Assembly (NCBI GenBank): GCA_002440745.1
Contig: DJVB01000001.1
Location: 1-50,751 of the forward strand
Source: Bacteroidales bacterium UBA6267
GTDB lineage: Bacteria > Bacteroidota > Bacteroidia > Bacteroidales > UBA1556
Direction of reading: 5' to 3'
Length of the DNA stretch: 50,751 nt
In this document: positions 25,052 through 33,599 of the stretch, piece after piece
How the letters are laid out: the number at the start of each line of letters is the position of its first letter
How positions within the stretch are numbered: position 1 is the first letter of the stretch
The notes under the pieces: model-generated
Told to the model about the DNA's origin: nothing
The model's database searches: none
The model's input: only the letters and a program-made list of their open reading frames with translations
Translations under genes and position numbers: made by a program

Positions 25052-25067
25052 TATGATTAATATCATA
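25052..25067. promoter_or_regulatory. FNR/CRP-type palindrome upstream of the cco cluster
   Basis: TATGATTAATATCATA is a perfect 16-bp palindrome containing TGAT-N4-ATCA, the core of FNR and CRP-family sites. It lies in the 213-base gap between selD and ccoS. Its centre is about 130 bases before the putative -7 core, far for classical class II activation, so a more distal promoter or another regulator is possible. Confidence 0.4.
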
Positions 25068-25163
25068 AACTAAGCAATAATCAATATAAACAAGACAATT
25101 TAGATAATTATATGTAAATATTTTATTTAGAATCTGTATAAATTAGCCTAAAGTGGTATTTAA

Positions 25164-25196
25164 TTGCTTAATTGTTTTTCATTAGTATTATCTTTG
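25164..25196 (+). promoter_or_regulatory. Putative cco operon promoter
   Basis: TTG at 25164-25166 and TATCTTTG at 25189-25196 with a 22-bp spacer fit the Bacteroidota consensus. The ccoS start is 25 bases downstream. Confidence 0.5.
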
Positions 25197-25221
25197 AGTC
25201 CGTTTTTTTTAAGGGGACTCT

Positions 25222-25392
25222 ATGTTTGCACTTTTTATTTTAATCATCATCAGTTTAATAATAGCAATTGGTTTTTTGATTAGCTTTTTATGGGCGGTCA
25301 AAACAAATCAGTTTGAAGATGATTATACCCCGTCGGTTAGGATTTTATTTGAAGATGAGACAACAAATACTGATAAATCAAACAAAAATTAA
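25222..25392 (+). CDS. ccoS: cbb3-type oxidase assembly protein CcoS
   Basis: A 56-residue protein. A single N-terminal membrane helix at about 3-25 ends in the family motif FLWAVKTNQFEDDYTPSVRI, in which the WAxxxxQFDD-like block is diagnostic of CcoS (here QFEDD). CcoS is needed for cofactor insertion into cbb3 oxidase. It starts 25 bases after a promoter core and its stop is 5 bases before ccoN. The copper ATPase gene ccoI, which often precedes it, is absent from this place. Confidence 0.9.
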   Translation: MFALFILIIISLIIAIGFLISFLWAVKTNQFEDDYTPSVRILFEDETTNTDKSNKN

Positions 25393-25397
25393 TTTTT

Positions 25398-27542
25398 ATG
25401 GAAAAACAAATCTTCTATTACGACAACAAAATCGTCAGGATGTTTGGAAACGCCACCATTTTGTGGGCGTTAGTTGGCATGCTTGTCGGTTTATTAGTTG
25501 CCTTGCAGTTAGCGTTTCCGGCGTTTAACTTTGGTCTTCCATTCACCACTTTTGGTCGGGTGAGACCAATCCACACCAACGCAATCATATTTGCCTTTGT
25601 TGGTAATGGAATTTTCACCGGTGCATATTATTCGCTGCAGCGATTGCTTAAAACCCGAATGTATAGCGATATACTCGGACGATTACATTTTTGGGGATGG
25701 CAGTTGGTGATTGTATCAGCAGCTATTTCTTTAGCTTTAGGCTATACTGCCTCTAAAGAATATGCTGAATTACAATGGCCTATAGACATTCTAATTGCTG
25801 TTGTTTGGGTGATATTCGGATGGAATATGTTTGCCACAATTGCCAAAAGAAGAGTGCGACATATCTACGTTGCCATTTGGTTTTACATTTCCACAGTAGT
25901 TACGATTGCCGTTTTACACATCATCAATTCACTTGCAATTCCTTATTCATTGATGGGAGCATATTCCATTTATGCAGGTATTCAAGATGCTATGGTGCAG
26001 TGGTGGTATGGTCATAATGCAGTGGCATTTTTCCTAACCACGCCTATGTTAGGACTCATGTACTACTTCTTACCAAAGGCTGCAAATCGTCCTGTTTATT
26101 CCTATAAACTATCCATAGTTCACTTCTGGACTTTAATATTCATATATATCTGGGCTGGACCTCACCACCTTTTATATCAGGCACTTCCTGACTGGGCTCA
26201 AACAATGGGAGTTGTTTTCTCGGTTATGCTTTTGATGCCATCATGGGGGGGAATGATCAATGGTCTGCTGACGCTTCGAGGTGCATGGGATCGTGTTCGC
26301 GATAGTGCAGTGCTTAAGTTTATGGTAGTAGCTGTAACGGCTTATGGAATGTCAACATTTGAAGGCCCGATGCTATCGTTGAAGAGTGTAAATGCAATCA
26401 GTCACTTTACCGATTGGACAATTGCCCACGTGCATATTGGCGGTATGGGTTGGAACGGTTTCCTTATATTCGGAATGATTTATTGGTTATGGCCACGCTT
26501 ATTTGGCACCAAACTTTTTTCTGAGAAGATGGCCAATACCCATTTCTGGTTAGGAACGCTTGGAATTATTATCTACGCAGTGCCATTGTATTGGGCTGCC
26601 ATCACACAAGCTTTGATGTGGAAAGAATTTACAGCAGAAGGATTTTTAGCATATACGAACTTCATGGAGACCGTGACTAAGATACTTCCAATGTATCAAT
26701 TACGTGTTTTGGGTGGATTACTATATTTAGTAGGATTCTTACTTTTCCTTTATAATATTATTGTTACGGCCAAATCCGGCAAATTTATTGGCGATGAAGA
26801 AGCACAAGCAGCCGATCTTGAGCCAATAAGCAAAAAACGTCAGCCGGGTGAAACTGCACATAGTTGGGTAGAGCGCCGCTGGGTTCCGTTCACCATTTTA
26901 GCTTTCATTGCAATTTTTGTAGGATCTGCAATCGAGATTATTCCTACCTTAATGGTGAAATCGAATGTACCAACCATTGCGAGCGTTAAACCCATAACCC
27001 CACTTGAGTTACAAGGTCGCGACATTTACATACGTGAAGGTTGCTATACCTGTCATTCTCAGCAAGTTCGTCCATTCCGTTCGGAAGTAGTCCGTTATGG
27101 GGAGTACAGCAAAGCCGGTGAATTTGTTTACGACCACCCATATCTTTGGGGATCGAAGCGTACCGGTCCGGATTTAGCACGTGCCGGCGTTAAAGGAGGC
27201 AAAATGTTTAAATCGGCAGCATGGCATTACAATCACATGTTGAATCCTGCCGAAGTGGTTGAAAACTCCATAATGCCTCGCTATCCATGGCTCATCGAAA
27301 ACGATCTCGATTTGTCGCTTACCGAAGCTAAAATAAATGCTTTGAGAACTGTGGGAGTGCCTTATCCCGAAGGCTATGAAAAACAAGCAAACGACGACTT
27401 GAAAAAGCAAGCGCAGATGATTGCAGATGAATTGAAAGCAGCCGGTATCAACACCACTGCTGACAAAGAAATCATAGCATTGATTGCGTATATGCATGCT
27501 TTAGGTCGCGATATCAGTGAATCTAAAACTGCCCAGAAATAA
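25398..27542 (+). CDS. ccoN: cbb3-type cytochrome c oxidase, fused subunits I and II (CcoNO)
   Basis: A 714-residue fusion typical of Bacteroidota. Residues about 1-470 are CcoN, a 12-helix heme-copper oxidase subunit with FGRVRPIHTNA, the heme-copper histidine region WWYGHNAVAFFLT, AGPHHLLY and the HVHIGGMGWNG heme-ligand segment. After a linker and a further membrane helix (about 500-520) comes the CcoO part, with one heme c site C549-Y-T-C552-H553 in EGCYTCHSQQVRPF and GSKRTGPDLAR. It reduces O2 with high affinity while pumping protons. It lies five bases after ccoS and a hairpin follows the stop. Confidence 0.97.
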   Translation: MEKQIFYYDNKIVRMFGNATILWALVGMLVGLLVALQLAFPAFNFGLPFTTFGRVRPIHTNAIIFAFVGNGIFTGAYYSLQRLLKTRMYSDILGRLHFWGWQLVIVSAAISLALGYTASKEYAELQWPIDILIAVVWVIFGWNMFATIAKRRVRHIYVAIWFYISTVVTIAVLHIINSLAIPYSLMGAYSIYAGIQDAMVQWWYGHNAVAFFLTTPMLGLMYYFLPKAANRPVYSYKLSIVHFWTLIFIYIWAGPHHLLYQALPDWAQTMGVVFSVMLLMPSWGGMINGLLTLRGAWDRVRDSAVLKFMVVAVTAYGMSTFEGPMLSLKSVNAISHFTDWTIAHVHIGGMGWNGFLIFGMIYWLWPRLFGTKLFSEKMANTHFWLGTLGIIIYAVPLYWAAITQALMWKEFTAEGFLAYTNFMETVTKILPMYQLRVLGGLLYLVGFLLFLYNIIVTAKSGKFIGDEEAQAADLEPISKKRQPGETAHSWVERRWVPFTILAFIAIFVGSAIEIIPTLMVKSNVPTIASVKPITPLELQGRDIYIREGCYTCHSQQVRPFRSEVVRYGEYSKAGEFVYDHPYLWGSKRTGPDLARAGVKGGKMFKSAAWHYNHMLNPAEVVENSIMPRYPWLIENDLDLSLTEAKINALRTVGVPYPEGYEKQANDDLKKQAQMIADELKAAGINTTADKEIIALIAYMHALGRDISESKTAQK

Positions 27543-27548
27543 TTTAAA

Positions 27549-27574
27549 TCGGGCAAGACCTCGGTTTTGCCCGA
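27549..27574 (+). terminator. Intercistronic hairpin between ccoNO and ccoQ
   Basis: TCGGGCAA (27549-27556) pairs with TTGCCCGA (27567-27574) around a 10-base loop. What follows is not a T tract, so it may protect the ccoNO message or attenuate rather than fully terminate. Confidence 0.5.
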
Positions 27575-27594
27575 CTTATTAAAGTAGTAATAGT

Positions 27595-27801
27595 ATGAAA
27601 TTAGCAAAACATTATCTGGAACAAGTGGCTTATGCCGACCAATTGCAGACTATTGCGTTTGTAATATTTTTTGTCCTATTTCTAATCATCCTATTTTGGA
27701 TAATTACCGGCGACAAAAAAGCGTATCAGCAAAAGGGATTCATGCCGCTTCAAGAAGATGAGTTTTTAACAAATATGGAAAACAATAATAAAACCGAATG
27801 A
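27595..27801 (+). CDS. ccoQ: cbb3 oxidase small subunit CcoQ-like
   Basis: A 68-residue protein with one membrane helix (about 19-40), then GDKKAYQQKGFMPLQEDE, resembling CcoQ/FixQ. CcoQ stabilises CcoP in the complex. The assignment rests on size, helix position and place between ccoNO and ccoP. Its TGA stop overlaps the ccoP ATG by four bases, indicating coupled translation. Confidence 0.8.
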   Translation: MKLAKHYLEQVAYADQLQTIAFVIFFVLFLIILFWIITGDKKAYQQKGFMPLQEDEFLTNMENNNKTE

Positions 27802-28394
27802 ATATGTCAACAGAAGAAAAAAACTTAAACAACCGACCGGAAGACGACAAATTGCTTCTCGATCATGACTTTGATGGCATCAGGGAACTCAACAATCCGC
27901 CGCCACCTTGGCTGATGCTGATTTTTTACGCAACCATTATTTGGAGCGTATTCTATGTGTTTCATTATCATATTCTTGGCACCGGCCCAAGTCAGGACGA
28001 AGAGTATGCAGAAGCCATGAAGGATGCCGAAGAAACGGCAGCTATTCAAGTGGCGGATTTTGATGAAGCCAATATTTCCCTTATCACCGATGAAGCCCTC
28101 TTAGCTAAAGGCATTGAAATATACAATGCAAAAGCCTGTATGGCCTGTCATGGTGGAGCAGGAGAAGGAAATGCTATTGGACCAAATCTAACAGATAAAT
28201 ACTGGCTGCATGGAAATAAAGCTGAAGACATCTTCAAATCAATCAAGTATGGATTCCCTGAAAAAGGCATGACTCCATATAAAGATCAGATGAGCAATGA
28301 AGATATTCAACTTTTAACATCCTACATAGTAGCCAAGTTGGTTGGAACCAATCCTGCAAATGCAAAGGAACCACAAGGTGATTTATATGAATAA
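27798..28394 (+). CDS. ccoP: cbb3 oxidase subunit III, CcoP (mono-heme form)
   Basis: A 198-residue membrane-anchored cytochrome c. The N-terminal domain has LLDHDFDGIRELNNPPPPWLM, a family signature, then a membrane helix (about 35-57). A single heme c domain follows, with C114-M-A-C117-H118 and a likely axial Met in KGMTPYKDQM. Classical CcoP has two heme c domains and about 300 residues; this one has one, so the electron path into CcoO is shorter. A second start, MSTEEK at 27804, is possible. A strong terminator follows. Confidence 0.93.
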   Translation: MNMSTEEKNLNNRPEDDKLLLDHDFDGIRELNNPPPPWLMLIFYATIIWSVFYVFHYHILGTGPSQDEEYAEAMKDAEETAAIQVADFDEANISLITDEALLAKGIEIYNAKACMACHGGAGEGNAIGPNLTDKYWLHGNKAEDIFKSIKYGFPEKGMTPYKDQMSNEDIQLLTSYIVAKLVGTNPANAKEPQGDLYE

Positions 28395-28412
28395 TTTTTT
28401 TTAACACGAACT

Positions 28413-28450
28413 AAAAATCAGTATCGTTGACTAACGATACTGATTTTTTT
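28413..28450 (+). terminator. Terminator after ccoP
   Basis: A perfect stem of at least 12 bp, ATCAGTATCGTT (28417-28428) with AACGATACTGAT (28433-28444), GACT loop and T tract. It ends only about 14 bases before the ccoG ATG, so ccoG is reached by read-through or by a promoter I do not see. Confidence 0.88.
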
Positions 28451-28463
28451 TATTTAACTGAAT

Positions 28464-29915
28464 ATGAGTGAAAAAAATTTAGAAGAAATTCAAAAACTTC
28501 GAGAAGAAGAAGGAAAGGATCCGAATTATAGCGGAATTTCGTACAGAGACAAAATATCTACTATCGGCACAGACGGGAAACGGATGTATATTCACCCAAA
28601 GAAGCCAAAAGGGAGATTTACAAAATGGCGAAATATCGTTGGCTATTTTCTGCTCTTTCTGCTGATTGCATTTCCATTAGTAAAAATCAACGGCAATCCC
28701 ATAGTAATGCTCAATTTCCTTGAGCGAAAATTTGTCATTTTTGGTGTCATTTTCTGGCCTCAAGACACCTTCATCATGATGCTGATGATGGTTAGTTTTC
28801 TTGTTTTTATTCTTCTTTTTACGGCTACTTTCGGCAGATTATTTTGTGGTTGGGCATGTCCGCAAACCATTTTTTTAGAGCTGATATTTCGCCCTATTGA
28901 GTTTTGGATTGACGGAGATGGTAATAAGCAGAAAAAACTTGCACAGCAGCCCTGGAATGGAGAAAAAATCAGAAAAAGACTTCTGAAATGGACCATTTAT
29001 TACCTTATTTCTTTCATTCTTGTGAATGTTATTTTATGGTATTTCATGGGATTCGACAAGTGGTTGAGATTTGCAAAAGAGCTTGATCAACATTTGTTCA
29101 GATTTACGCTAATTTTAGTTTTCACAACCGTTTTCTTTCTGATTTACAGTTGGTTTAGGGAGCAAATATGCCTTATTGCCTGTCCTTATGGAAGGATGCA
29201 AGGCGTTCTGATTGACCCTTCCACCATAGTAATTTCGTATGACTATTTGCGCGGCGAACCTCGGGGCCATCTGAGAAAATCGGAAGACAGAGAAGAAACC
29301 GGCAAAGGCGACTGCATCGACTGTCATGCTTGTGTGGATGTTTGTCCAACCGGAATCGATATTCGCAACGGGACGCAGTTGGAATGTGTCAATTGCACCG
29401 CGTGTATAGATGCTTGCGACTCGGTAATGGATCGCATTGGCAAACCACGTGGATTGATACGTTATGCTTCGGAAAACGAAATCAAAGAAGGAAAGAAACA
29501 GAAAGTATCCTTCCGTACAAAGGCATATTCTCTCGTATTACTAATTATCCTTAGCTTTTTTGTTTACACACTCCTTACGCGCGAATCTGTCGATGCAGTG
29601 ATTATTCGCACACCAAATATTTTATTCCAAGAGCAACCCGGAGATTCCATAAGGAATATCTACAATATCAAAGCTGTAAATAAAACCAGTAAAACGCAAG
29701 AGCTAAGTCTCAAGCTTTTAGATATTCCTGGATCGGTTTATATCGTTGGTGGAAACATGAATATTGAAGGGGAAAAAAGAATACAATCCATTGTATTTGT
29801 CAATGTGGCTAAAAAAGATATTTTGGCAGCAAGATCGAAAGTCGAAATAGGCATTTTTGCAGAAGGACGAATGATCGACAAAACTACCGTAACCTTTTTG
29901 GCTCCCGAAAAATAA
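28464..29915 (+). CDS. ccoG: Cytochrome c oxidase accessory protein CcoG (FixG family)
   Basis: A 483-residue membrane protein. It has four or so hydrophobic segments (about 55-75, 105-125, 172-192, 210-230), the CGWACPQTIFLELIFRPIE block, and a ferredoxin-like part with GDCIDCHACVDVCPTGIDI and LECVNCTACIDACD, which should bind two 4Fe-4S clusters. A further helix near 350 and a periplasmic immunoglobulin-like C-terminal domain follow. CcoG is a cupric reductase supplying Cu(I) for cbb3 assembly. It lies between two terminator-like hairpins. Confidence 0.96.
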   Translation: MSEKNLEEIQKLREEEGKDPNYSGISYRDKISTIGTDGKRMYIHPKKPKGRFTKWRNIVGYFLLFLLIAFPLVKINGNPIVMLNFLERKFVIFGVIFWPQDTFIMMLMMVSFLVFILLFTATFGRLFCGWACPQTIFLELIFRPIEFWIDGDGNKQKKLAQQPWNGEKIRKRLLKWTIYYLISFILVNVILWYFMGFDKWLRFAKELDQHLFRFTLILVFTTVFFLIYSWFREQICLIACPYGRMQGVLIDPSTIVISYDYLRGEPRGHLRKSEDREETGKGDCIDCHACVDVCPTGIDIRNGTQLECVNCTACIDACDSVMDRIGKPRGLIRYASENEIKEGKKQKVSFRTKAYSLVLLIILSFFVYTLLTRESVDAVIIRTPNILFQEQPGDSIRNIYNIKAVNKTSKTQELSLKLLDIPGSVYIVGGNMNIEGEKRIQSIVFVNVAKKDILAARSKVEIGIFAEGRMIDKTTVTFLAPEK

Positions 29916-29921
29916 CTTTAA

Positions 29922-29947
29922 AGCCATGCCTGAGGGCATGGCTTTTT
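29922..29947 (+). terminator. Terminator after ccoG
   Basis: AGCCATGCC (29922-29930) pairs with GGCATGGCT (29935-29943), TGAG loop, then TTTTA. An ATG inside the stem (29926) is in frame with ccoH but is not its start. Confidence 0.85.
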
Positions 29948-29991
29948 ATTCTATTTTTGATGGTTTATTTATCCATTTATATTCTTTTGTT

Positions 29992-30447
29992 ATGAAATTG
30001 AAAATCAACTGGGGTTGGGGAATTGTAATTTTCCTACTAATTTTTGTAGGTAGTATTGGTTGGCGAATTTATATTGCATCGCAACAACAAATCAATCTTG
30101 TAACTCCCGATTATTATCCCAAGGGTATAGCTTATGAGGAAGAAATCACCAAAAAATCCAATTATGAAGCATTAGATGAACGACTTGTCGTCAACCAGAA
30201 AGGAAGTTTTGTTGAGGTGCAAATACCTTCAACTAAAGATTCGGGAAAACTTCAAGGCAGCATTTTAGTTTATAGACCATCTGATTTTGAGGATGATAGC
30301 TTATTTCAGTTTGAATTACTCGACACTAATCGTCTTTTTCAAATACCAACAAATTTTATGAAACGCGGCCTATATTATATCAAAGCAGATTGGAAAGAAG
30401 ATTCGATCGGGTATTACGGAGAAGAAAGCATTTATATCAACAAATAG
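29992..30447 (+). CDS. ccoH: FixH/CcoH-family cbb3 assembly protein
   Basis: A 151-residue protein, N-terminus KLKINWGWGIVIFLLIFVG. One membrane helix (about 8-26) is followed by a periplasmic domain with VTPDYYPKGIAYEEEI, a FixH signature. CcoH assists oxidase maturation. The ATG at 29992 is chosen because an in-frame ATG at 29926 falls inside the preceding terminator. The next gene starts six bases after its stop. Confidence 0.9.
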   Translation: MKLKINWGWGIVIFLLIFVGSIGWRIYIASQQQINLVTPDYYPKGIAYEEEITKKSNYEALDERLVVNQKGSFVEVQIPSTKDSGKLQGSILVYRPSDFEDDSLFQFELLDTNRLFQIPTNFMKRGLYYIKADWKEDSIGYYGEESIYINK

Positions 30448-30453
30448 AAGAAG

Positions 30454-31236
30454 ATGGAATTCGTTATTTCGGGACTTATTTTAGGTTTAATCACCAGTTT
30501 TCATTGTGTTGGAATGTGCGGACCCATTGCCATTGCACTTCCTTTGCATGGCTCTACCAAACTTCAAAAATTGCTTGGCGGAATCTTATACAACCTTGGT
30601 CGAACCGTAACCTATATGATTATGGGAATGGTTTTCGGGTTGATTGGTCAAGGCTTGGGAGCTTTGGGATTTCAGCGCTGGGTTTCCATAATCACCGGAG
30701 CATTAATGATTTCAACAGTTTTTTTTCCATCCATTTTCAAGTTTAGTCTTGGAGGGGTTGAGAAAAAAGGGTTTTCCATAATAAACTCCGTTAAAAAAAG
30801 TCTAAGGAAATTATTTTCAACCAAGTCTTATCTCAGCCTATTCACTATTGGGCTACTCAATGGACTTTTGCCATGCGGACCTCTTTACTCCGCATTGATA
30901 ATATCGACAGGAACCGGACACGCGGTTAGCAGTGTTTTATTTATGATGATGTTTGGTTTGGGAACCATTCCCTTGCTTTTGGTAGTAACCATTATTGGGA
31001 ATTTTGTAAGTGGAGCCATTCGGAATAAGGTCAATAAAGCCTTGCCGATTGTTATTGTAATTATTGGCATCTTGTTTATTTTGAGAGGCTTAGAGCTTGG
31101 AATCCCATATTTAAGCCCGACCCGCGAGAAGATAGAAATGAAAATGAATAAAGCCAAAATGCAACAAGAAGGACAAACTGCAAATTATAATACTAATGAT
31201 TCAATACCTGAAATAAGAGGATGTTGTGGTCGTTAA
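30454..31236 (+). CDS. Sulfite exporter TauE/SafE-like (UreH/DsbD-type) membrane protein of cbb3 clusters
   Basis: A 260-residue polytopic protein with six or so membrane helices. It has the motif SFHCVGMCGPIAIALPL (residues about 14-30) and a related second half LLNGLLPCGPLYSALI (about 134-149), each with a cysteine and a proline or glycine pair, as in the cytochrome c biogenesis transmembrane family. The last residues are GCCGR. Members beside cco genes are thought to move copper or reductant for oxidase assembly; the substrate is not proven. It is the last gene of the cluster; no clear terminator follows in the 180-base gap to 31417, which holds nothing else I can name. Confidence 0.88.
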   Translation: MEFVISGLILGLITSFHCVGMCGPIAIALPLHGSTKLQKLLGGILYNLGRTVTYMIMGMVFGLIGQGLGALGFQRWVSIITGALMISTVFFPSIFKFSLGGVEKKGFSIINSVKKSLRKLFSTKSYLSLFTIGLLNGLLPCGPLYSALIISTGTGHAVSSVLFMMMFGLGTIPLLLVVTIIGNFVSGAIRNKVNKALPIVIVIIGILFILRGLELGIPYLSPTREKIEMKMNKAKMQQEGQTANYNTNDSIPEIRGCCGR

Positions 31237-31416
31237 AAAATGCTTATCCTGACAACAATCAGATTTAACATATCTTTAAAATAACTGATTTTCAATAATT
31301 AAGAATTGTATTTCCTTTGTACATGGAAATTTGAATATTCATAATTTCTAAGAATAAATTTCTTGAGGAAATCAAATTGGTGGAATAAACTCTGATAAAT
31401 TTTTAATTATAAAAGT

Positions 31417-32433
31417 ATGAAAAAAGCATTAGTGACCGGAGGAACCGGATATATTGGTTCTTGGTTAGTAAAATACCTTTTAGAAGATGGCGTAGATGTT
31501 AGAATAACTGTAAGAAATGTCGATCAGCGAAAAAAATATGCTTTTCTTTCAGAGATTGCAGCCAAATCGAAAGCTGATTTTGAGGTTTATCAAGCTGATT
31601 TGCTTGAAATTGGATCCTTTGATGCAGCAATGGACGGCATCGACACGGTTTTTCATGTAGCCTCACCTTTTACTTTAAAAATTAAAGATCCTCAGAAAGA
31701 ATTGATTGAGCCTGCTTTAAAAGGCACCGAAAACGTGCTCACGGCAGTGAATAAATCATCAACGGTAAAGCGGGTAGTACTCACATCATCCGTTGCTGCA
31801 ATTCATGGCGACAATATCGACATGGCAGAAAAGGGCATAACTAAATTCAACGAAACACATTGGAATTCCAGCAGTTCGCTCCAACATCAGCCCTATTCTT
31901 ATTCAAAAACCATTGCCGAACAAAAGGCTTGGGAAATAGCTAATTCGCAGAAAAGTTGGAAATTAGCAGTTATCAATCCCTCATTAGTTATAGGCCCGGC
32001 ATTAAACGGAGCAACGAATAGCGGAAGTTTTGACGTTATCAAAGATTTGCTTTCAGGAAAAATGCGTACAGGTGCACCCGACTTGATGTTTGGTTTTGTT
32101 GATGTGCGCGATGTAGCTAAAGCTCACATACTTGCAGCTAAAAACCCTGAAATTGAGGGACGCTATTTACTCGTTGAACGGACTATGAATATGCTTGAGT
32201 TGTCGAAGACCATCGCTACTCAATTTCCGGGAAAATACAAACTTCCTAAAACAAAAGCGCCGAAAATGCTGTTGAAACTTATTGGAGGTATGTTTGGAGT
32301 TACTCCGAAATTTGTAACGCGTAATGTAGGCTACAAAATTGCTTTCGACAATTCAAGAAGTCTAAATACCCTTAAACTGAAATACACTAATATTCAGCAA
32401 TCTATCAAAGAAATGGTGGAGTCGTTGCAATAA
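31417..32433 (+). CDS. NAD(P)-dependent epimerase/dehydratase, dihydroflavonol 4-reductase-like
   Basis: A 338-residue extended SDR. Its cofactor motif TGGTGYIGSWL is at 7-17, ADL at about 60-62, the HVASPF substrate-loop block at 80-85, TSS at 123-125, and the catalytic pair is Tyr160-Lys164 in PYSYSK. The HVASPF block and overall length match the DFR-like subfamily, which reduces ketones or aldehydes with NADPH in bacteria; the substrate is unknown. The gene is alone and convergent with the methyltransferase gene two bases away. Confidence 0.9.
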   Translation: MKKALVTGGTGYIGSWLVKYLLEDGVDVRITVRNVDQRKKYAFLSEIAAKSKADFEVYQADLLEIGSFDAAMDGIDTVFHVASPFTLKIKDPQKELIEPALKGTENVLTAVNKSSTVKRVVLTSSVAAIHGDNIDMAEKGITKFNETHWNSSSSLQHQPYSYSKTIAEQKAWEIANSQKSWKLAVINPSLVIGPALNGATNSGSFDVIKDLLSGKMRTGAPDLMFGFVDVRDVAKAHILAAKNPEIEGRYLLVERTMNMLELSKTIATQFPGKYKLPKTKAPKMLLKLIGGMFGVTPKFVTRNVGYKIAFDNSRSLNTLKLKYTNIQQSIKEMVESLQ

Positions 32434-32435
32434 AG

Positions 32436-33239
32436 TTAAACCTTGGATTTCTTTCTAATCACAATGACTTTGTGAAGTCCGGTTATATGATTTATTGGCG
32501 TAAGAAACCATTCGGTAAAGCGAACCAAAGGAACCATAAAATTGGGAACTAATGATCTGAAATTCAGACCTCCTGACAGAAGATATTGCAAGTAGTTATT
32601 TAAAACTTTCACCTCAATAAGCTCCAAATTCGGATTTTTTACTTTCCATAATTCCAAATCTCTTCGAAAAACCATATAGCTCAAAGCTTGATTTGCTCCC
32701 AACATCGGCCCCGAAGAAGATGTCCAATCTTTCTGAGTGGTGTCGAAAGTTTCGGTGGTAAAAAGCCTCTTGTACACAAATCGGGCAAAGGGACCATGAT
32801 GAGGTTCAATCAAGACACAGCCTCCACCGTAAACTAAAGTTCGATTTAATTCATTAAAAAATTGCTGAGGATCAGGGAAATGATGAAAACAATTTATTCC
32901 ATAAAAGGCAGAAACAGAATCATTTGGCAAGTCCATATTCATGGCATCTAACACTTTGTCTAACCCGACCGCGTCTTTAATATCGGTAGTTATGAGTTGA
33001 GGATGAACAGATTTGAAAAAACTTACACCGGCGCCGATTTCTACTTCATCTTTTCCCATTTGAAAATGTTTTTTGGCTTTATCCAAACAAATAGTATAGA
33101 AATGGCGAAACACCTGATTCATCAAAGGTTTCTCATTTAAAATCGTTTTGTGCACCTCCACTAATTCCGCACTGTCCACATCAACACCCTCGAGGCGAGG
33201 ATCCATCAAGATTTTCCGAATAAAAGCAATAAAACTCAT
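32436..33239 (-). CDS. Class I SAM-dependent methyltransferase
   Basis: A 267-residue protein. The SAM-binding motif I EIGAGVS is at 67-73, an acidic residue ending the second strand at TTDIK (about 84-88), and FYGINCFHHFPDPQQFFNEL at about 110-129 is the motif IV and post-motif region of Methyltransf_11 proteins. The C-terminal 100 residues (HHGPFARFVYKRLF, then the WFLTPINHITGL region) are aromatic and hydrophobic, suggesting membrane or lipid contact. The substrate is unknown. Confidence 0.88.
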   Translation of the reverse strand: MSFIAFIRKILMDPRLEGVDVDSAELVEVHKTILNEKPLMNQVFRHFYTICLDKAKKHFQMGKDEVEIGAGVSFFKSVHPQLITTDIKDAVGLDKVLDAMNMDLPNDSVSAFYGINCFHHFPDPQQFFNELNRTLVYGGGCVLIEPHHGPFARFVYKRLFTTETFDTTQKDWTSSSGPMLGANQALSYMVFRRDLELWKVKNPNLELIEVKVLNNYLQYLLSGGLNFRSLVPNFMVPLVRFTEWFLTPINHITGLHKVIVIRKKSKV

Positions 33240-33302
33240 AAGATTGGTTTAGGAGGCACGAATGTATGCAAATATCAGGTGCAACTAACTTCGATTTTTT
33301 GC

Positions 33303-33337
33303 AAAAAAAACTCCGACCTTTCGACCGGAGTTTTTAT
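33303..33337 (-). terminator. Terminator of the 3321-residue protein gene
   Basis: On the minus strand AACTCCG-GTC-GAAA-GGT-CGGAGTT (33332 to 33309) makes a 10-pair stem with a GAAA tetraloop, followed by a run of T. A + strand T run also flanks it, so it may work in both directions. The same hairpin ends the neighbouring giant gene at 43426-43449. Confidence 0.88.
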
Positions 33338-33599
33338 ATTCAGATGAGATTAGTATTATCGGCTTACCACCATTTTCATAGTGCGGCGCTGTTTGTTGTA
33401 CTCAACGGTGTAGTAATAAACTCCGTTCCTCAGCGATCTTATATCCAATTCGATATTGTGAGTACCGGCAGTTTGGGTGCTTTCTTCGTGACGGATGGTT
33501 TGACCAAGCGTGTTGCGAAGTTCGAACTTAACCATGCCTGCATTTGGTATTTGATAGCTGATGATAGTCAGGTCGGCAGCAGGATTGGGCTCGTTTTGA
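33304..33599 (-). repeat. Homogenised 3' cassette, copy 1 (T9SS tail plus terminator)
   Basis: These 296 bases match 43421-43716 with about six substitutions, roughly 98% identity. The match covers the terminator, the 3' untranslated bases and the last 80 or so codons. It stops sharply; upstream the two genes are much more diverged. Confidence 0.92.

Noticed and set aside
29926..29991. Earlier start for ccoH
   Set aside because: The ATG lies inside a perfect terminator stem; the start at 29992 gives the normal FixH N-terminus.
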